NCBI GenBank assembly: GCA_040635515.1
Contig: JBEYHY010000002.1
Span: 804,189 to 868,188 of the forward strand
Direction: 5' to 3'
Source: Prauserella_A sp040635515
GTDB lineage: Bacteria; Actinomycetota; Actinomycetes; Mycobacteriales; Pseudonocardiaceae
Length of the DNA: 64,000 nucleotides
The translations under genes and the position numbers were made by a program. The notes under the pieces were generated by a model. The model ran no database searches. It had not been told where the DNA came from and saw only the letters and a program-made list of their open reading frames with translations. Below, one piece after another: positions 40,330 through 49,220 of the stretch (position 1 is the first letter of the stretch; each line of letters begins with the position of its first letter).

Positions 40330-40580
40330 GGGTTAACGGTCGTGGGCTCGCGTTCGCCCCGGAATCCGGCTGACCCTCCGGCCGGGATGGTGGCTGCCCT
40401 ACCGCGATTCGGGACCGTTCGCCGATCGCGGCTCGGCCGAAGAGGTTTCCGCAGGTCAGTGCAACCGGCCAGCGATGGCCGCCGGTTGACCTTCCCCGTG
40501 GGCCGGCTCGTGGCGAGTGTGGACCGGACAGCAGCGGCGGGTTCGGCCGCACCTCGATCTTCGCGGAGAGACGTACTTCC

Positions 40581-41438
40581 ATGACCGGTTCCGAAGTCCA
40601 TTACGAGTCCATTGATCAAGCCGCGCGGCAGCTGGATATGGGGGAGCGGCGGTCGGTGTTCCGCCCGATCTCGCGTTCGGCGGGGCGCCGGGCCGCCGGC
40701 CTGATTCCCGCTTTCGTGCTGTTCGCTTTCGTCCTCGTGCTCTTCGGCAGTGCGGGGCTGCTGACGAGCTTCATCGGCATCGTCGTCGTGGGTGTGTTCG
40801 TGCTCATGATCGGCGCCGCGCTGGCCGGTATGAGGATCACGGCCAGGGAGGCGAAGGGCGACCAGGAGTTGCACGTCTTCGACGAGGGCGTGGTCATTCG
40901 CGGTCCGAAGGGCCGCGTGCTGCCCTACCGCTGGGACGAGACTCAGCTGATCCGGCGTGGCGTCAAGCCCGCCGGTGCTTCCGACAGCGTCGCCCGGTGG
41001 TCCTACGGCCTGGTGCACCCGGTGACGCCGCCGGTCATCCTTGGTCAGACCGTGGTCACCGCCAAGGTGATCGCCAACTCCGAGGGCGCTGACCTCGGCA
41101 ATCTGATGCGGGTGGCCGAGTTCGAGCGGCTGGACGTGTGGGGCCGCGAGTTCGAGGACGGCATCCTGCGGGCGCACCTTCCGTGGGCGCTCGGGGAGCT
41201 TGCCGAGGGGCGTGCGGTCGAGTTCGGTCCCGCGACCGCGCTGCCGCAGGGGCTGACTTTCGGCGGTGGCAAGCTGATGGCCTGGGACGACATCTCCGCG
41301 CTCCGTATCGAGAACGGGTTCCTGCGCGTCAAGGTGCGGGGCAAGTTCTTCACCTCGTCGGTGCAGGCCAGCGACGTGCCCAACTTCGTCGTCCTCGCGG
41401 CGGTGGTCGACCGGCTCAGCGCCACGCGACTGCGGTGA
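40581..41438 (+). CDS. DUF6585-like membrane-anchored protein
   Basis: 285 residues: about 40 polar residues, two adjacent transmembrane helices (GLIPAFVLFAFVLVLFGSAG and FIGIVVVGVFVLMIGAALAG), then a 200-residue cytoplasmic domain built of strand repeats (LHVFDEGVVIRGPKGRVLPYRWDETQLI ... GGGKLMAWDDISALRIENGFLRV) similar to PH-like modules. The composition and words match the actinobacterial DUF6585 family as I recall it; no function is known. Monocistronic, with no clear partner. Confidence 0.65.
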   Translation: MTGSEVHYESIDQAARQLDMGERRSVFRPISRSAGRRAAGLIPAFVLFAFVLVLFGSAGLLTSFIGIVVVGVFVLMIGAALAGMRITAREAKGDQELHVFDEGVVIRGPKGRVLPYRWDETQLIRRGVKPAGASDSVARWSYGLVHPVTPPVILGQTVVTAKVIANSEGADLGNLMRVAEFERLDVWGREFEDGILRAHLPWALGELAEGRAVEFGPATALPQGLTFGGGKLMAWDDISALRIENGFLRVKVRGKFFTSSVQASDVPNFVVLAAVVDRLSATRLR

Positions 41439-41504
41439 GCGGGTGAACAGTCCAGTGTGGACGAGGATGTGGGCGGCCCCGGTTGCGATTGCATGGTCCC
41501 GCCG

Positions 41505-42305
41505 TCATCGGGCTTGCCAGGGGCGGTGTTGTGGCCGTGGCAGCACCAGCGGTGTTCCGGTGAGCGGATCGGCCATGACGAGGGCGTCGACGGCGAAGAC
41601 CGAAGCTACGAGGTCTTCGGTGAGGACGTCGCCGGGAGTGCCCTCGGCGACGATGCGGCCGTCCAGCATCGCGATCAGGTGATGCGCGTAGCGCGCGGCG
41701 AGTTCCAGGTCGTGCAAAACCATCACGATGGTCCTGCCGTGCTCGTTGTTGATGGTTCGCAGGAGTTCCAGCACGTCGAGCTGGTGGGCGAGATCGAGGA
41801 AGGTCGTGGGCTCGTCGAGCAGCATCGTGTTCGGGTCCTGCGCCAGCACGAGCGCGATCCAGGCGCGTTGCCGTTGCCCGCCGGAGAGTTCGGAGACCGG
41901 GCGTTCGGCGAGCTCGGCCAGCCCGGTGGCTTCCAGCGCGGCGGCGACCGCGGTCTCGTCGTCGGCCGACCACTGCCGGAACCAGCGTTGGTGCGGGTGG
42001 CGCCCGCGTCCGACGAGGTCGGCGACGGTGATCCCGTCCGGTGCGGCGGGTTGCTGTGGCAGCACACCGAGCCTGCGGGCGAGCTCCACGGCGGGCAGCG
42101 CGGTGAGTTCGTCCCCGTCGAGCGACACTCGCCCCGGTCGCGGGCGGAGCAGGCCGGCGAGCCCGCGCAGCAGCGTGGATTTCCCGCATCCGTTCGGTCC
42201 GACGATCACGGTCGTCCGGCCGCTCGGGATCGTGACGGATTCGCCGTCGACGACCATCCGGGCCGCGCCGTAGCCGAGGTGAAGGTTGTGGCCTGTGAGG
42301 GTCAT
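41505..42305 (-). CDS. Siderophore/Fe(III) ABC transporter ATP-binding protein (FecE/FepC type)
   Basis: 266 residues. Walker A GPNGCGKSTLLRGLAG, signature LSGGQRQRAWIALVLAQ, Walker B MLLDEPTTFLDLAHQ and switch His in VLHDLELAAR. ISGG-type order and the GRGRHPHQRWF segment are typical for iron-siderophore ATPases. It overlaps the permease stop by ATGA and is last in a four-gene operon with two FecCD permeases and a binding lipoprotein. Confidence 0.93.
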   Translation of the reverse strand: MTLTGHNLHLGYGAARMVVDGESVTIPSGRTTVIVGPNGCGKSTLLRGLAGLLRPRPGRVSLDGDELTALPAVELARRLGVLPQQPAAPDGITVADLVGRGRHPHQRWFRQWSADDETAVAAALEATGLAELAERPVSELSGGQRQRAWIALVLAQDPNTMLLDEPTTFLDLAHQLDVLELLRTINNEHGRTIVMVLHDLELAARYAHHLIAMLDGRIVAEGTPGDVLTEDLVASVFAVDALVMADPLTGTPLVLPRPQHRPWQAR

Positions 42306-43339
42306 CCACTCGTTCCGATCCGGTTGGCTCGTATCAAAAGTCCGATGAGCACGGGCGCCCCGACGAGCGCGGTCAGCACGCCGACCGGCAGCTCGCGAGG
42401 GGCGAACGCGGTGCGGGCGACGAGGTCGGCGGTCACGACCAGCAACGCCCCGGTGCCTGCGGCCGTCAGCAGGCTGGGAGTGCGTTCGGCCAGGATTCGT
42501 CGCACGATCTGTGGTGCGACCAGCGCGACGAATCCGACGGGGCCGGCCGACGCGGTCGCCAGTGCCGACAGTCCGACCGCGGCGGCGAGTATCGCCGCGC
42601 GGTGGCGGCCGATTCGGGGTGAGAGGACATGGGCCAGGTCGTCGCCGAGTTCCAGTACCCGCAGCTGTCGAGTCGAGGCGAGAACGATCGGCAGCAGCAG
42701 GCCGAGCCCGGCGGCCACGGGCACGACGTCAGGCCAGGACCGGCCGGACAGACTTCCGACCATCCACTCCGCGGCGGAGTAGGCGGCGTTGATGTCGGCC
42801 CGGCTGAGGAGAAAAGTCGCGGCCGACCCGAACATCGCGGCGACGCCGATTCCGACGAGTACCAGTCGATAGCCGGAGAACCCGCGACGCCAGGCGATGG
42901 TGTACACCCCTGCGGCCGCTACGGTCGCTCCGGCGAGCGCGCCCGCGGTGACCCATGCCGAGGCCGCGCCGACCACGACGATCATCACCACCGCGCCGGC
43001 GGAGGCTCCGGCGTTGATGCCGATGACATCGGGGCTCACCAACGGGTTGCGGGCGAGCCGTTGCAGTACCGCCCCGGCGGCACCGAACGCGGCACCCACC
43101 AACACCCCGCTGAGCGCTCGGGGTAGCCGCTCGTTCACCACGATCTCGTAGGTGATCACGCTTCCGTTGCCCGCGAGGGTGTCGAACACCGTGCGCAACG
43201 GCAGTGGGTACTGCCCGATCGTGATCGCCGCGAAGCCCAGTGCCGCGGCGGCCAGCCATACTACCGCGCCCAGGACCAGCCCGCGCACGTCCAGCCGGGC
43301 CGACAGCGGTCCGTGGCGCAGAACGAGCCGCCGCTTCAT
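42302..43339 (-). CDS. FecCD-family siderophore permease (second)
   Basis: 345 residues, about ten transmembrane helices. Motifs of the family: RLPRALSGVLVGAAFGAAGAVLQRLARNPLVSPDVIGINAGASAGAV and, near the end, GPVGFVALVAPQIVRRI. ATG 43337-43339 overlaps the stop of the upstream permease. Works as a heterodimer with the neighbouring permease. Confidence 0.92.
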   Translation of the reverse strand: MKRRLVLRHGPLSARLDVRGLVLGAVVWLAAAALGFAAITIGQYPLPLRTVFDTLAGNGSVITYEIVVNERLPRALSGVLVGAAFGAAGAVLQRLARNPLVSPDVIGINAGASAGAVVMIVVVGAASAWVTAGALAGATVAAAGVYTIAWRRGFSGYRLVLVGIGVAAMFGSAATFLLSRADINAAYSAAEWMVGSLSGRSWPDVVPVAAGLGLLLPIVLASTRQLRVLELGDDLAHVLSPRIGRHRAAILAAAVGLSALATASAGPVGFVALVAPQIVRRILAERTPSLLTAAGTGALLVVTADLVARTAFAPRELPVGVLTALVGAPVLIGLLIRANRIGTSG

Positions 43340-44358
43340 AGCTCGGCGACCTTCCGCGTGCGGACCAGGTACAGGAACGCGGGGCCGCCGAGTACGGCGG
43401 CGGTGACTCCGATCTGGACCTCCTCGGGGGCGATCACCACTCGGCCGGCGACGTCTGCCAACAGCACCAGAGCGGCTGACAGCAGTGCTGACAGCGGCAG
43501 TACCCAGCGGTGTGCGGTACCGGCGAGCGCGCGTGCCGCATGGGGTGCCACCAGCCCGACGAAGGCCACGGGCCCTGCTATCGCGGTGGCTGTTCCGGCG
43601 AGTACGACCACGGCGACCAGCCCGCCGCCGCGGGTCACTCCGGGCCGGACCCCGAGACCGCGGGCGGTGTCCTCGCCGAGCGCGACCGCGTCGAGCCGCC
43701 GCACCAGCAGGACGGCGATGAGCATCCCCGCCACCGCGAACGGCACTGCCTGCCCGACGGTGATCAGGTCGGCGCGGGCCAACGACCCGATGATCCAGTA
43801 CCGGTACCGGGCGAACAGGTCCCGGTCGAGCAGGATGAAGGCCGAGGTCATCGCGGTGAGCAGCGCGGAGACGGCGGCTCCGGCGAGCGCGAGTTTCACC
43901 GGCGTCGCCCCGTCCCGTCCGGAGCCGCCGATCGCGTACACCGCAAGCGCGGCGAGCGCGCCGCCCAGAAAACCGAACCACACGTAGCCGGTCAGCGCCC
44001 CGAGTCCCGGCATAGCGAACACCGCGATCATCGCCGCCGCCGCACCCGCGTTGACCCCGAGTGTGTCCGGTCCGGCCAGCGGGTTGCGGGTGATGCCCTG
44101 TGCCACGGCACCGGACAGTCCGAGGCACACTCCCGCCACCAGGCCGGCGACGGTGCGGGGCAGCCGGACATGTCGGACCACGATGTCGGAACGGTCGCCC
44201 GAGAAGCGCAGCAGCCCGTCCGACAGTTCCGCCCACGACAACGGCCGGGCGCCGACCTTCATCGACAGCACCACCGCGAGCACGACCAACGCGGCAGCAC
44301 CCGGGATGGCCCACGGTGCCGTGGCGCGGGACCGTAGCGCGAAACGGTTACCCCTCAC
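43336..44358 (-). CDS. FecCD-family siderophore permease (first)
   Basis: 340 residues, ten predicted helices. RLPRTVAGLVAGVCLGLSGAVAQGITRNPLAGPDTLGVNAGAAA and GPVAFVGLVAPHAARAL are the family hallmarks. Overlaps the lipoprotein stop at 44355-44358 (ATGA), so binding protein and permease are translationally coupled. Confidence 0.92.
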   Translation of the reverse strand: MRGNRFALRSRATAPWAIPGAAALVVLAVVLSMKVGARPLSWAELSDGLLRFSGDRSDIVVRHVRLPRTVAGLVAGVCLGLSGAVAQGITRNPLAGPDTLGVNAGAAAAMIAVFAMPGLGALTGYVWFGFLGGALAALAVYAIGGSGRDGATPVKLALAGAAVSALLTAMTSAFILLDRDLFARYRYWIIGSLARADLITVGQAVPFAVAGMLIAVLLVRRLDAVALGEDTARGLGVRPGVTRGGGLVAVVVLAGTATAIAGPVAFVGLVAPHAARALAGTAHRWVLPLSALLSAALVLLADVAGRVVIAPEEVQIGVTAAVLGGPAFLYLVRTRKVAEL

Positions 44359-45392
44359 TCCGGATGGACCAGATCCGCCACTCGTGCCGCGGCCCGTGGC
44401 GCGCGGACACCGGCCGCACGGTCGGCGAAGAGGAACGGATACACCTGATTCCGTCGCACGGCGGTGCTGGCGGACAAAGCCGGATCGGACATGATCTGCC
44501 GGACGTCCGGCTCACCGTCGGCGACGGTGAAGGAGGCGTCGCAACAAGTCGAGGTGAGAATGACATCCGGGTCGCGGGTGATCAGCTCCTCTTTGGAGAC
44601 CGCGACGTGCCGTTTGCCGGTGAGGTCGCCGAAGGCGTTCTCGGCACCGGCCATTTCCAGCACCCTGCTGCCGAAGTCGATGCCTGAGGCGACCCGGTAG
44701 CTGCCGTCGTCGTCGTTGAGCAGGATCGCCACCTTCGGTTTCGGCTTTCCCGCCACCCGCTGCTGTACCGCCGCGACTTGCGCGCGCAGCTCGGACACCA
44801 GCTCGTCGGCCCGTTCCCGTGCACCCAGCAGTCGTCCGAGTGAGTTCAGGTCTCGATAGACCGTGTCCATCGAGACCTGGGCCGGATCGATTGCCTCGTC
44901 GGAGAGCCCGTCCTCCGACGGACACAACGGCGCGTTGATCCACGTCCGCACGCCGAGCTCAGCCAGCTCGGCCCGAGTACCGATCGCCTCGTTACCGGAG
45001 GTGGCGAACACGTTGTTGTACCCGGCCAGCACGAAATCGGGATTGGCCGCCAGCAACGCCTCCCGCTGCGGAAGATCAGGAACGTAGGGGACCCGCGCTT
45101 GCGCCTGGCCATACGGCTCGACGACCTGTGCGTCGAGGAAGGCGGTTCCGACAAGCCGATCGCTCAGGCCCAGCGCGTGGATCGTTTCCACCGCCGGTTG
45201 ATACAGCGCATAGATCCGCTCCGGCGGTTCGGCGACGGTGACCTCGATGCCACAGTTGGTCTCCGTCACCGATCCCTCTCCGGAAGCCGCGGGATTCGCC
45301 GCGGGCGGGCCACCGCAGCCGGACAACCCCACAGCCACCACCGACAGCAGCACCATGCCCAGCCTTCTCCTCGTAACGGATCGGACAGACAT
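44355..45392 (-). CDS. Siderophore-binding lipoprotein (FecB/FhuD-like)
   Basis: 345 residues from ATG 45392 (GGGAG six bases upstream). Signal peptide with twin basic start (MSVRSVTRRRLGMVLLSVVAVG) and lipobox LSGC, so exported and lipid-anchored. TroA/FecB-like binding fold: PERIYALYQPAVETIHALGL, EALLAANPDFVLAGYNN, REELITRDPDVILTSTC. The operon is a complete iron-siderophore uptake system. I could not find a DtxR/IdeR box in the 5' region. Confidence 0.88.
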   Translation of the reverse strand: MSVRSVTRRRLGMVLLSVVAVGLSGCGGPPAANPAASGEGSVTETNCGIEVTVAEPPERIYALYQPAVETIHALGLSDRLVGTAFLDAQVVEPYGQAQARVPYVPDLPQREALLAANPDFVLAGYNNVFATSGNEAIGTRAELAELGVRTWINAPLCPSEDGLSDEAIDPAQVSMDTVYRDLNSLGRLLGARERADELVSELRAQVAAVQQRVAGKPKPKVAILLNDDDGSYRVASGIDFGSRVLEMAGAENAFGDLTGKRHVAVSKEELITRDPDVILTSTCCDASFTVADGEPDVRQIMSDPALSASTAVRRNQVYPFLFADRAAGVRAPRAAARVADLVHPE

Positions 45393-45781
45393 CGGAACTC
45401 CCATCGATCGGCGGCAAGACGAACAAGACTGACGCATCTGTTCTTATGCCACGAACCTTGTTGCGTGCCAATGACTCGACTGACGAAGTTCGCAAGATCA
45501 CGTGCTGAGGTCAGCGTTGTTCGCCGGTCAGACCACAGCATTGGAAGTGAGGTGAACACGTAGACCACGCGACGACCATCGTCCGTAAACCGGCCGCACG
45601 GCGGAACGTGTCGTCCTTTGCGATGGAGTCCGATATGGACGGACGATATCGAGTCGCGGCGATCGAAAACCGATTCTTCCGTGCTTTCGCTATTCATCGG
45701 ATGGTCCGCTGCTGCGGCCCCAGCGCAAATTTCCGGAAACGACTCGCGCACCTGGCCCACCGAGGCCCGGAGAAGATCAGG
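45393..45781. other. Intergenic region upstream of the siderophore operon
   Basis: 389 bases with no supported gene; longer open frames on the plus strand here are antisense noise. It should hold the siderophore operon promoter. No iron box, palindrome or hairpin was convincing by eye. Confidence 0.4.
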
Positions 45782-46255
45782 TCAGTGTTCTTTCCTGGGT
45801 GGCGGCAGGAACTGACGGACGATGGCGGCGACGGTGGCGGGCTGCGCCGTGACCATACCGTGGGTGCCGTCGACCTTCGTAATGGTGAGGTTCGGATTCG
45901 CCGCGGCCAGCAGATCGCGTTCGACGCCCGTTCCTTGTCGCGAGCAGTACCAAAGTCGTCCGCCGCGATGGCCGTCAATGCTGATCGCGGTGGGGCACTC
46001 CGGGTGCCGCGCCGCCCAGCGGCCCGCGATCATGCCGCCGAAGGACATGCCGAGCACCGCTGGGTTGTCCAGGTCGAGCGCTTCGAGATCAGCCAGAGCG
46101 ATGGCCCACGGCCAGGGCAGTTCCGCGCCCAGGTCGGCGGCGAGTACACGGTGGGTGTCGGTGAGACAGGCAGCGAACTCGCGCCAGTCCTCGGCGCTGC
46201 CGCCCAGGCCGTGCAGCAGAAGCAGTTGCGGTCCCGAGCCGCCGAAGTCGATCAT
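45782..46255 (-). CDS. Short alpha/beta hydrolase lacking the lid region
   Basis: 157 residues from ATG 46255 (AAGGAG six bases upstream). It has the oxyanion/HGLGG motif (LLLLHGLGGSAEDW), the nucleophile elbow GMSFGG, and the final catalytic His in DGTHGMV, but only about 55 residues separate elbow and His, where a complete enzyme has about 120. The lid and the acidic strand with catalytic Asp appear to be missing: the sequence goes from SIDGHRGG straight to RQGTGVERDLLAAANPNL. The reading frame stays open, so this may be an in-frame deletion derivative. A palindromic operator lies upstream. Confidence 0.6.
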   Translation of the reverse strand: MIDFGGSGPQLLLLHGLGGSAEDWREFAACLTDTHRVLAADLGAELPWPWAIALADLEALDLDNPAVLGMSFGGMIAGRWAARHPECPTAISIDGHRGGRLWYCSRQGTGVERDLLAAANPNLTITKVDGTHGMVTAQPATVAAIVRQFLPPPRKEH

Positions 46256-46292
46256 TGCGGGCTCCTTCGCGGGATCGGCACGGGGGGCCTCC

Positions 46293-46318
46293 TTGACGAC
46301 AACTGTCAAGTACTTGAC
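46293..46318. promoter_or_regulatory. Palindromic operator before the short hydrolase
   Basis: GTCAAGTACTTGAC (46305-46318) is a perfect 14-bp palindrome, and its left arm is also half of a second inverted repeat TTGAC-N7-GTCAA (46293-46309). It lies about 40-60 bp upstream of the hydrolase start at promoter position. The regulator is not encoded next to it. Confidence 0.5.
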
Positions 46319-46443
46319 GGTCGATGCCAAGCGTCGTCGTCGTGCGGTCTGGTGAGCCGTCGCCCGTGCCGAAACCGTCCACCCGTCAGTTGCGCGATCG
46401 GCAACGACTTCGTGCGGTTCGACCGCGCAGGTGCGGGAAAACC

Positions 46444-47541
46444 TCAGCCCTTCCAGTTCGCCGCCTCCTGCTTGACCGCATCGACGTCGAAGTCGTTGTA
46501 GCGGTCGGCGAGGCTGTAGTCGACCAGACCGGTCGCGTCGAGGTCCACGGCCTCGTCCACCATGTCGTAGCGGGCGAGTTCGTCGACCGTGTCCTGCATG
46601 GCGGGCATGTCCTGCACGCCGTACTTACCGGAGGGGCCGGGCCCGCCCGTGACGTCGAGCCGCATGCCGAGGATCTTCACGGCCTGCTCCCGTGCCACGT
46701 TCTCGTCAGTCGCGGCAGGCTTGGACTGCGGGAACTCCGCCCAGTGCATGTCGATCGCCGACTGGGGGCTCTCCTGGGCGAACACCATCGCCTTGAAGAA
46801 CGCCCGCACCATGCCGACCACGCGCTCCGGCTCGTTCTCGATGCTCTCCTTGCGTACCACGAGTGCCGAGGTGCCGGTGAGGTCGTTGAGCGGTGTCTCC
46901 AGTTCGCGCAGCGGGGTGCCGAGCAGGTCGCCGATCACGACGTTGGGTCCGTCGTAGCCCGCGTATGCCTCGATCTCCTTGCCGCGCAACGCCTCCGCGG
47001 CCTGCGCGCCGTAGCCGACCGGCAGGTACTGGGCGTCGGCCTCGGGATCGAGACCGGCCCGCGCGAGCACGCCCTTCGCGTAGAGGTTGCTGATCGACGT
47101 GAGAGTGCTCGCGCCGATCGTCTTCCCCTTCAGATCCTCCACCGTCCTAATGGGACTGTCCTGTGGGACGGCGACCCGGAAGATGTTGCCGTTGGTGAAG
47201 CCCACCACCGCGAGTCCGTCGTCCTTGCCCGCGGCGGACACCACGGCGTTCATCGACGCGTACGTCATGAACGACTGCTCGGTGGCCACCGACTGCACGG
47301 CCGAGAGCGCCGTGTCGACGGGCTGGATGGTGACGTCGAGATTTTCGTCGGCGAAGTAGCCCGCCCGCAGCGGCACCGACGTGTAGGACGCGGTGGTGGC
47401 GGTGAGGGACTTGTCGGCGACGGCGAAGATCAGGTTGTCGCCGCCCTGCGCGCCGGTGGTACCGCAGGCGGCGAGTGTGGTGGCGGTCAGCGCCGCCGTG
47501 GCAAGGCCGAGTAGCCGCCTGCGCGGGATGTTGCCGGTCAT
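46444..47541 (-). CDS. ABC transporter substrate-binding lipoprotein (NMT1/SsuA-like)
   Basis: 365 residues from ATG 47541 (GGAG six bases before). Tat-like/lipoprotein signal RRRLLGLATAALTATTLAAC with lipobox LAAC. Mature part follows the NMT1/THI5 fold: GYFADENLDVTIQPV, DLKGKTIGASTLTS, EAYAGYDGPNVVIG. The family binds nitrate, sulfonates, thiamine precursors and other small anions or aromatics. Ligand unknown; it is the last gene of a seven-gene operon with an M19 dipeptidase. Confidence 0.88.
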   Translation of the reverse strand: MTGNIPRRRLLGLATAALTATTLAACGTTGAQGGDNLIFAVADKSLTATTASYTSVPLRAGYFADENLDVTIQPVDTALSAVQSVATEQSFMTYASMNAVVSAAGKDDGLAVVGFTNGNIFRVAVPQDSPIRTVEDLKGKTIGASTLTSISNLYAKGVLARAGLDPEADAQYLPVGYGAQAAEALRGKEIEAYAGYDGPNVVIGDLLGTPLRELETPLNDLTGTSALVVRKESIENEPERVVGMVRAFFKAMVFAQESPQSAIDMHWAEFPQSKPAATDENVAREQAVKILGMRLDVTGGPGPSGKYGVQDMPAMQDTVDELARYDMVDEAVDLDATGLVDYSLADRYNDFDVDAVKQEAANWKG

Positions 47542-47573
47542 CGGGTTCTCCATAAGGACAGGGACGGGGAAGG

Positions 47574-48386
47574 TCAGCGGTTGCGGCGCACGAGGCGCTC
47601 GGTCAGGGTGAGGACGCCGTACATCGTCAGGCCGAAGACGGACAGCACGATCAGCGCCGCGTAGGTGGCGGCCACCTCGCCGGTGGTGGTGAACTGCTGG
47701 ATGGCGTAGCCGATACCGGCACGCGAGGCGACGAACTCCCCGACGATGGCACCGATCAACGCCAGCACGGCCGCGCTGTTGAGTGCGGGGAAGATGAACG
47801 CGAGCGCGTTGGGAATGCGCAGGTGGCGCAGTTCCTGCCACTTGCTCGCCCGCAGTGACCGGAAGAGGTTCACCTCATCGTCGCTGACTTCGGTGAGGCC
47901 CGCGATCGTGTTGGTGAGTACCGGGAAGAACGCCAGCAGCGCGGCCAGCACCACCTTCGGTGCGAGGTCGTAGCCGAAGATCGCGACGATCAACGGGGCG
48001 ATGGCGACCTTCGGGAACGTTTGCGAGACGAGAATGTAGGGATAAACGGCATTGCGCAGGATCGGCGAGAACGCGAACGCCGAGCCCACCACGAGCGCGG
48101 CGACCACGGCCAGCGCGAAGCCGAAGATGGTTTCCTGCACGGTCGCCGACAGGTGTGGCCACAGGGTGCCGTCGGAGATCATCTGACCGAGCGCCGCCAG
48201 CACCTCACCTGGCGGGGCGAGCAGCAGCGGCGACACAGCGCCGGACGTGGCGAGCACATGCCACGTGGTGATGATGGCGACGAAGATCAGCACGGCGAGC
48301 ACCGCCGACTTCACCCCGGCGCCGCCGCGAGGGCGGGTCGGCTTGGCCGTCTCGTCCGTGACGGGGGAGGCGAGCTGGGTGGCCAT
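47574..48386 (-). CDS. ABC transporter permease (SsuC/TauC type)
   Basis: 270 residues, six helices. Conserved cytoplasmic loop with SLRASKWQELRHLRIPNALAFIFPALN, which matches the EAA motif that contacts the ATPase. The start overlaps the ATPase stop by one to two bases (TGATG type). Partner of the binding protein and ATPase around it. Confidence 0.92.
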   Translation of the reverse strand: MATQLASPVTDETAKPTRPRGGAGVKSAVLAVLIFVAIITTWHVLATSGAVSPLLLAPPGEVLAALGQMISDGTLWPHLSATVQETIFGFALAVVAALVVGSAFAFSPILRNAVYPYILVSQTFPKVAIAPLIVAIFGYDLAPKVVLAALLAFFPVLTNTIAGLTEVSDDEVNLFRSLRASKWQELRHLRIPNALAFIFPALNSAAVLALIGAIVGEFVASRAGIGYAIQQFTTTGEVAATYAALIVLSVFGLTMYGVLTLTERLVRRNR

Positions 48387-49216
48387 CAGCGCGCACCTCC
48401 CCGCTCGACGACGCGCGCGTCATCGAGCACCTCGCGCGCGTGCCGGATCGCCTCGTAGAACTCGGGGCTGTTGCGCAGCGCCCGCTCGCGCGGGCGCGGC
48501 AGCTCCACCGGGATGTTCGCGTGGATACGGCCGGGCCGGGCGCTCATCACCACGACGCGGTCCGACAGGAACACCGCCTCGGAGATGCTGTGGGTGACGA
48601 ACACGACGGTCTTCGGCTCGTGCTGCCACACCCGCAGCAGCTCGTCGTTGAGGTCTTCGCGGGTGAACTCGTCGAGCGCGCCGAACGGCTCGTCCATCAA
48701 CAGCAGCGACGGTTGCGTGATGAGCGAGCGCGCGATCGCCACGCGCTGCTCCATGCCGCCGGAGAGCTCCTTCGGGTGGTGCTTTTCGAACCCGGCGAGC
48801 CCCATCAGTCCCAGTAGTTCGACCGCTCGCGCCTCGCCCTCGGCGTCGCGGGTGCCGTCGATGTCGAGCGGCAGGCAGATGTTGTCGAGCACGCTGCGCC
48901 AGCGCAGTAGCGTGGGCTTCTGAAACGCGACCCCGGTCTGCGGCAGCGGTTCGGTGACCGTATCGCCGTCGATGGCGACGGTGCCCGTGGACGGATTGAG
49001 CAGTCCCGCGATCATCTTCAGCAGCGTGGACTTGCCGCAGCCGCTGGGCCCGATCAGCGAGACGAACTGGCCTGCCTCGATCTCCAGGTCCACTTCGGAC
49101 AGCGCATGGACGAGCTTGCCCTTGCCCTCGAACGTTTTGGACACGGCTCGGGCCGTGATGGCGGAGGGCGCGGCGGTGGTGCGCGCGGGTCCGTCCGCCA
49201 ATGTATGGGTGGCCAT
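48386..49216 (-). CDS. ABC transporter ATP-binding protein (SsuB/TauB type)
   Basis: 276 residues. Walker A GPSGCGKSTLLKMIAGL, Q-loop VAFQKPTLLRW, signature LSGGMEQRVAIARSLI, Walker B LLLMDEPFGALDEFTRE and switch VTHSISEAV, typical of nitrate/sulfonate/taurine importers. Directly follows the dipeptidase (4 bp). Confidence 0.93.
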   Translation of the reverse strand: MATHTLADGPARTTAAPSAITARAVSKTFEGKGKLVHALSEVDLEIEAGQFVSLIGPSGCGKSTLLKMIAGLLNPSTGTVAIDGDTVTEPLPQTGVAFQKPTLLRWRSVLDNICLPLDIDGTRDAEGEARAVELLGLMGLAGFEKHHPKELSGGMEQRVAIARSLITQPSLLLMDEPFGALDEFTREDLNDELLRVWQHEPKTVVFVTHSISEAVFLSDRVVVMSARPGRIHANIPVELPRPRERALRNSPEFYEAIRHAREVLDDARVVERGGAR

Positions 49217-49220
49217 TGGC

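Noticed and set aside
39809..40582. Minus-strand frame of 257 codons taken as a single intact gene
   Set aside because: Only its C-terminal third resembles a protein (carboxylesterase end); the N-terminal part is out of frame with the real esterase start, so it is scored as a pseudogene.
45393..45600. Iron-responsive DtxR/IdeR box before the siderophore operon
   Set aside because: Expected from function, but no match to the TTAGG-type dyad could be found by eye.
45608..46501. Plus-strand open frame opposite the short hydrolase
   Set aside because: Antisense to the hydrolase motifs HGLGG and GMSFGG; no features of its own.
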